Below, piece after piece: positions 14,978 to 16,562 of a DNA stretch of 16,562 nt. Positions within the stretch are counted from its first letter, which is position 1; each line of letters begins with the position of its first letter. The stretch is taken from NCBI GenBank assembly GCA_963592185.1, contig CAVAVT010000034.1:1-16562 (forward strand). Direction: 5' to 3'. A program made the position numbers and the translations under genes. The DNA comes from CAVAVT01 sp963592185 (GTDB lineage: Bacteria; Bacillota; Negativicutes; Selenomonadales; Selenomonadaceae). The notes below the pieces were generated by a model. That model ran no database searches. It was not told the DNA's origin and was given only the letters and a program-made list of their open reading frames with translations.

Positions 14978-15057
14978 CTTCCCCTCTGGGGCGAAGTCCT
15001 GCAAAGCATGAAAATATTTGAAAAAAATGCTTTTAATACTGGGTGAATTGTAGTATT
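14978..15057. repeat. Cluster of inverted repeats between yigZ and the permease gene
   Basis: Three inverted repeats lie in about 80 bases. CTTCCCC/GGGGCGAAG (14978-14996) forms a seven-pair stem with one bulged C. AAAGCAT (15003-15009) is matched by ATGCTTT (15027-15033). AATACT (15035-15040) is matched by AGTATT (15052-15057). The region is about 175 bases between divergent starts (14927 to 15101-15125) and could hold operators for either gene. I could not place a convincing -35/-10 pair for the permease. Confidence 0.4.
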
Positions 15058-15125
15058 CTCTACATATGAATGATAAAATTGTCTATTTGATAGATGTATG
15101 AGTGAAAGGTTGTGTTACTAAGGCA

Positions 15126-16529
15126 ATGACAGAGAAAAAGGCAACAGAAGCACAAAACATGAATCGTGGATTAAAAAACCGACATCTGCAGCTGATATCC
15201 CTTGGCGGTATTATTGGCAGCGGATATTTTCTTGGTACGGGCTATGTACTTGAAAAGGCTGGCCCTGCGGCGATTTTGGCCTATTTGTTAGGAGGCGCTA
15301 TAGTTCTTTGCGTCATGCTGTGTCTGGCGGAACTGGCTGTTGCTCAACCGGTATCCGGATCCTTCGTTACCTATGCCCGGGAGCATATTTCAGATACCTG
15401 GGCCTGCGGAGTGGGCTGGGCATACTGGCTTAACTGGATTGCCTACGTACCATCAGAAATGATTGCAGCTGGCATAATAATGAATAATTTTGTGCCGGAG
15501 GTGAGCCAGCTTTGGTGGGCGGTACTCTTTGGATTGTTAGTAACACTTATAAATCTGTTTAAGGTCGATAAATTTGGTGAAAGCGAATTTTGGCTGTCCA
15601 TGATAAAGATTGCGGCATTGGTGGTGTTCAGTATAGTGGCACTGCTGATAGTGCTGGGCGTTATTGGCGACAGAGGATTCTTGGGAACCTCGGTGCTTCT
15701 TGGAAGCGGTGGATTTGCACCTGAAGGTTATTGGGCAATTGTCATGACCATGGTCATCATTCTGGTAAATTTCCAAGGCTCTGAGATAATCGGACTGGCT
15801 GCCGGGGAGTGCAAGAATCCTGAGAAAAGCATTCCCATTGCGGTGAGAAATGTGACCTGGCGTATAATTACCTTGTATATTATTCCTATTTCCCTGCTGA
15901 TATCCATTCTGCCATGGGACAAGGCGAGCCTTACGGAAAGCGTTTTTGCTGCGGCTTTGTCTGAGTATGGGCTGGATTCCCTTAGCTCCGTGCTGGCATT
16001 TGTGGTTCTTACTGCAGCAATATCCTGTTCAAATTCAGGACTTTACGGCAGCGGACGTACACTTCACGCATTGTCAAAATATGGCATGGCTCCCAAGTGG
16101 CTTGCCGGTCTTAACAAAAATGGTATGCCCTCCAAGTCAATCTACATATCAATTTGTGCATGCTGGATTATTATTCTTCTGTACACCTTTGATACCAGCG
16201 AAACACTGTACACCTATCTTTTGGCGGTGTCCGGATTCACCGGGGCAATGGCATGGATTTCCATTTGCTGGAGCCAGTATCGTTTCCGCAAAAAGCTTAT
16301 GGCTCAGGGTTTGGTACACACTTTGAAGTACAAAACTCCGTTCTTCCCATATGTAACCCTTTTCGGAATATGGGTACAGGTATTCTGCATGGCTGTTATC
16401 GCCTTTACTCCGGATTTACGGCCCACACTTTATGTGGGAATACCAATGATGGTGGTGCCTATGATTCTGTATAAACTCCATTGCCATCGCCAGGAACATG
16501 TGGAACCAGTAAGCATTAGCAAAAATTAA
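15126..16529 (+). CDS. APC-superfamily amino-acid permease (AAT family)
   Basis: This 467-residue inner-membrane protein is a proton- or cation-coupled amino-acid transporter of the AAT family (LysP, GabP and RocE relatives); substrate cannot be assigned. A hydrophilic head with RGLKNRHLQL (14-23) runs into the first helix with the unwound-helix sequence SLGGIIGSGYFLGTG (25-39). About 12 membrane helices follow. The sixth-helix region carries FQGSEIIGLAAGE (216-228) then CKNPEKSIP, and SCSNSGLYGSGRTLHALS is the conserved loop of the family. A His/Arg-rich short tail ends it. The start is uncertain: ATG 15126 is preferred for its typical head, but its only nearby purine site, AAGG, is two bases away. 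GTG 15102 and ATG 15159 are in frame alternatives. No regulator neighbours it except the divergent yigZ. Confidence 0.85.
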   Translation: MTEKKATEAQNMNRGLKNRHLQLISLGGIIGSGYFLGTGYVLEKAGPAAILAYLLGGAIVLCVMLCLAELAVAQPVSGSFVTYAREHISDTWACGVGWAYWLNWIAYVPSEMIAAGIIMNNFVPEVSQLWWAVLFGLLVTLINLFKVDKFGESEFWLSMIKIAALVVFSIVALLIVLGVIGDRGFLGTSVLLGSGGFAPEGYWAIVMTMVIILVNFQGSEIIGLAAGECKNPEKSIPIAVRNVTWRIITLYIIPISLLISILPWDKASLTESVFAAALSEYGLDSLSSVLAFVVLTAAISCSNSGLYGSGRTLHALSKYGMAPKWLAGLNKNGMPSKSIYISICACWIIILLYTFDTSETLYTYLLAVSGFTGAMAWISICWSQYRFRKKLMAQGLVHTLKYKTPFFPYVTLFGIWVQVFCMAVIAFTPDLRPTLYVGIPMMVVPMILYKLHCHRQEHVEPVSISKN

Positions 16530-16562
16530 ATACTAAAAATAAGTATCCCCCATAGGTTTGAA

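Noticed and set aside
16530..16562. Possible terminator after the permease (ATACT/AGTAT with CCCCCATAGG)
   Set aside because: The pairing is short and AT-rich and the window ends before any T tract, so it cannot be judged.

Overview
The window looks like ordinary chromosomal DNA of a low- to mid-GC Firmicute. Ribosome binding sites are strong (GGAGG type), promoters are sigma-A-like, and two genes have convincing TTG starts. Intrinsic terminators are plentiful, and intergenic spaces are AT-rich around moderately GC-balanced genes. Type II NADH dehydrogenase, a eukaryote-type hexokinase and clostridial-style amino-acid and metal transporters together lean towards an anaerobic Firmicute, possibly Negativicutes/Selenomonadaceae. 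No rRNA or diagnostic marker is present, so that placement is a weak inference. I see no insertion sequence, phage gene, integrase, CRISPR array, tRNA or rRNA.

Layout. (1) 1-1457, minus strand: a monocistronic diaminopimelate decarboxylase gene (lysA) with a near-consensus promoter and a strong terminator. (2) 1515-9108, plus strand: a tightly spaced five-gene run of a small DUF1232 membrane protein, a type IA topoisomerase (topB), a DUF21/CBS/CorC membrane protein, an ABC-F ATPase and a eukaryote-type hexokinase. Gaps are 39, 50, -17 and 24 bases, and the run closes with a clear terminator. (3) 9154-10748: a monocistronic type II NADH dehydrogenase (ndh) with its own promoter, a 5' leader carrying a palindrome, and a C-rich downstream region ending in a hairpin. 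(4) 10823-12805: a P1B-type Zn/Cd/Pb export ATPase without an N-terminal metal-binding domain. Its promoter start point is covered by a perfect 7-10-7 inverted repeat, which looks like an ArsR/SmtB-type operator. (5) 12858-14280: a secreted SGNH/GDSL hydrolase with two beta-sandwich-like N-terminal modules, ending in a bidirectional terminator shared with a convergent yigZ/IMPACT gene. (6) 14941-16562: a divergent intergenic region with several inverted repeats, then an APC-superfamily amino-acid permease whose downstream end is cut off by the window.

Functionally this is a mosaic of housekeeping units: lysine/peptidoglycan precursor synthesis, DNA topology, translation-factor-like ABC-F, sugar phosphorylation, NADH reoxidation, metal efflux, envelope hydrolysis and amino-acid uptake. 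I do not find strong evidence for an undescribed multi-gene system. The most interesting items are the eukaryote-type hexokinase, the non-canonical active-site motifs in LysA, and several well-placed putative operators.
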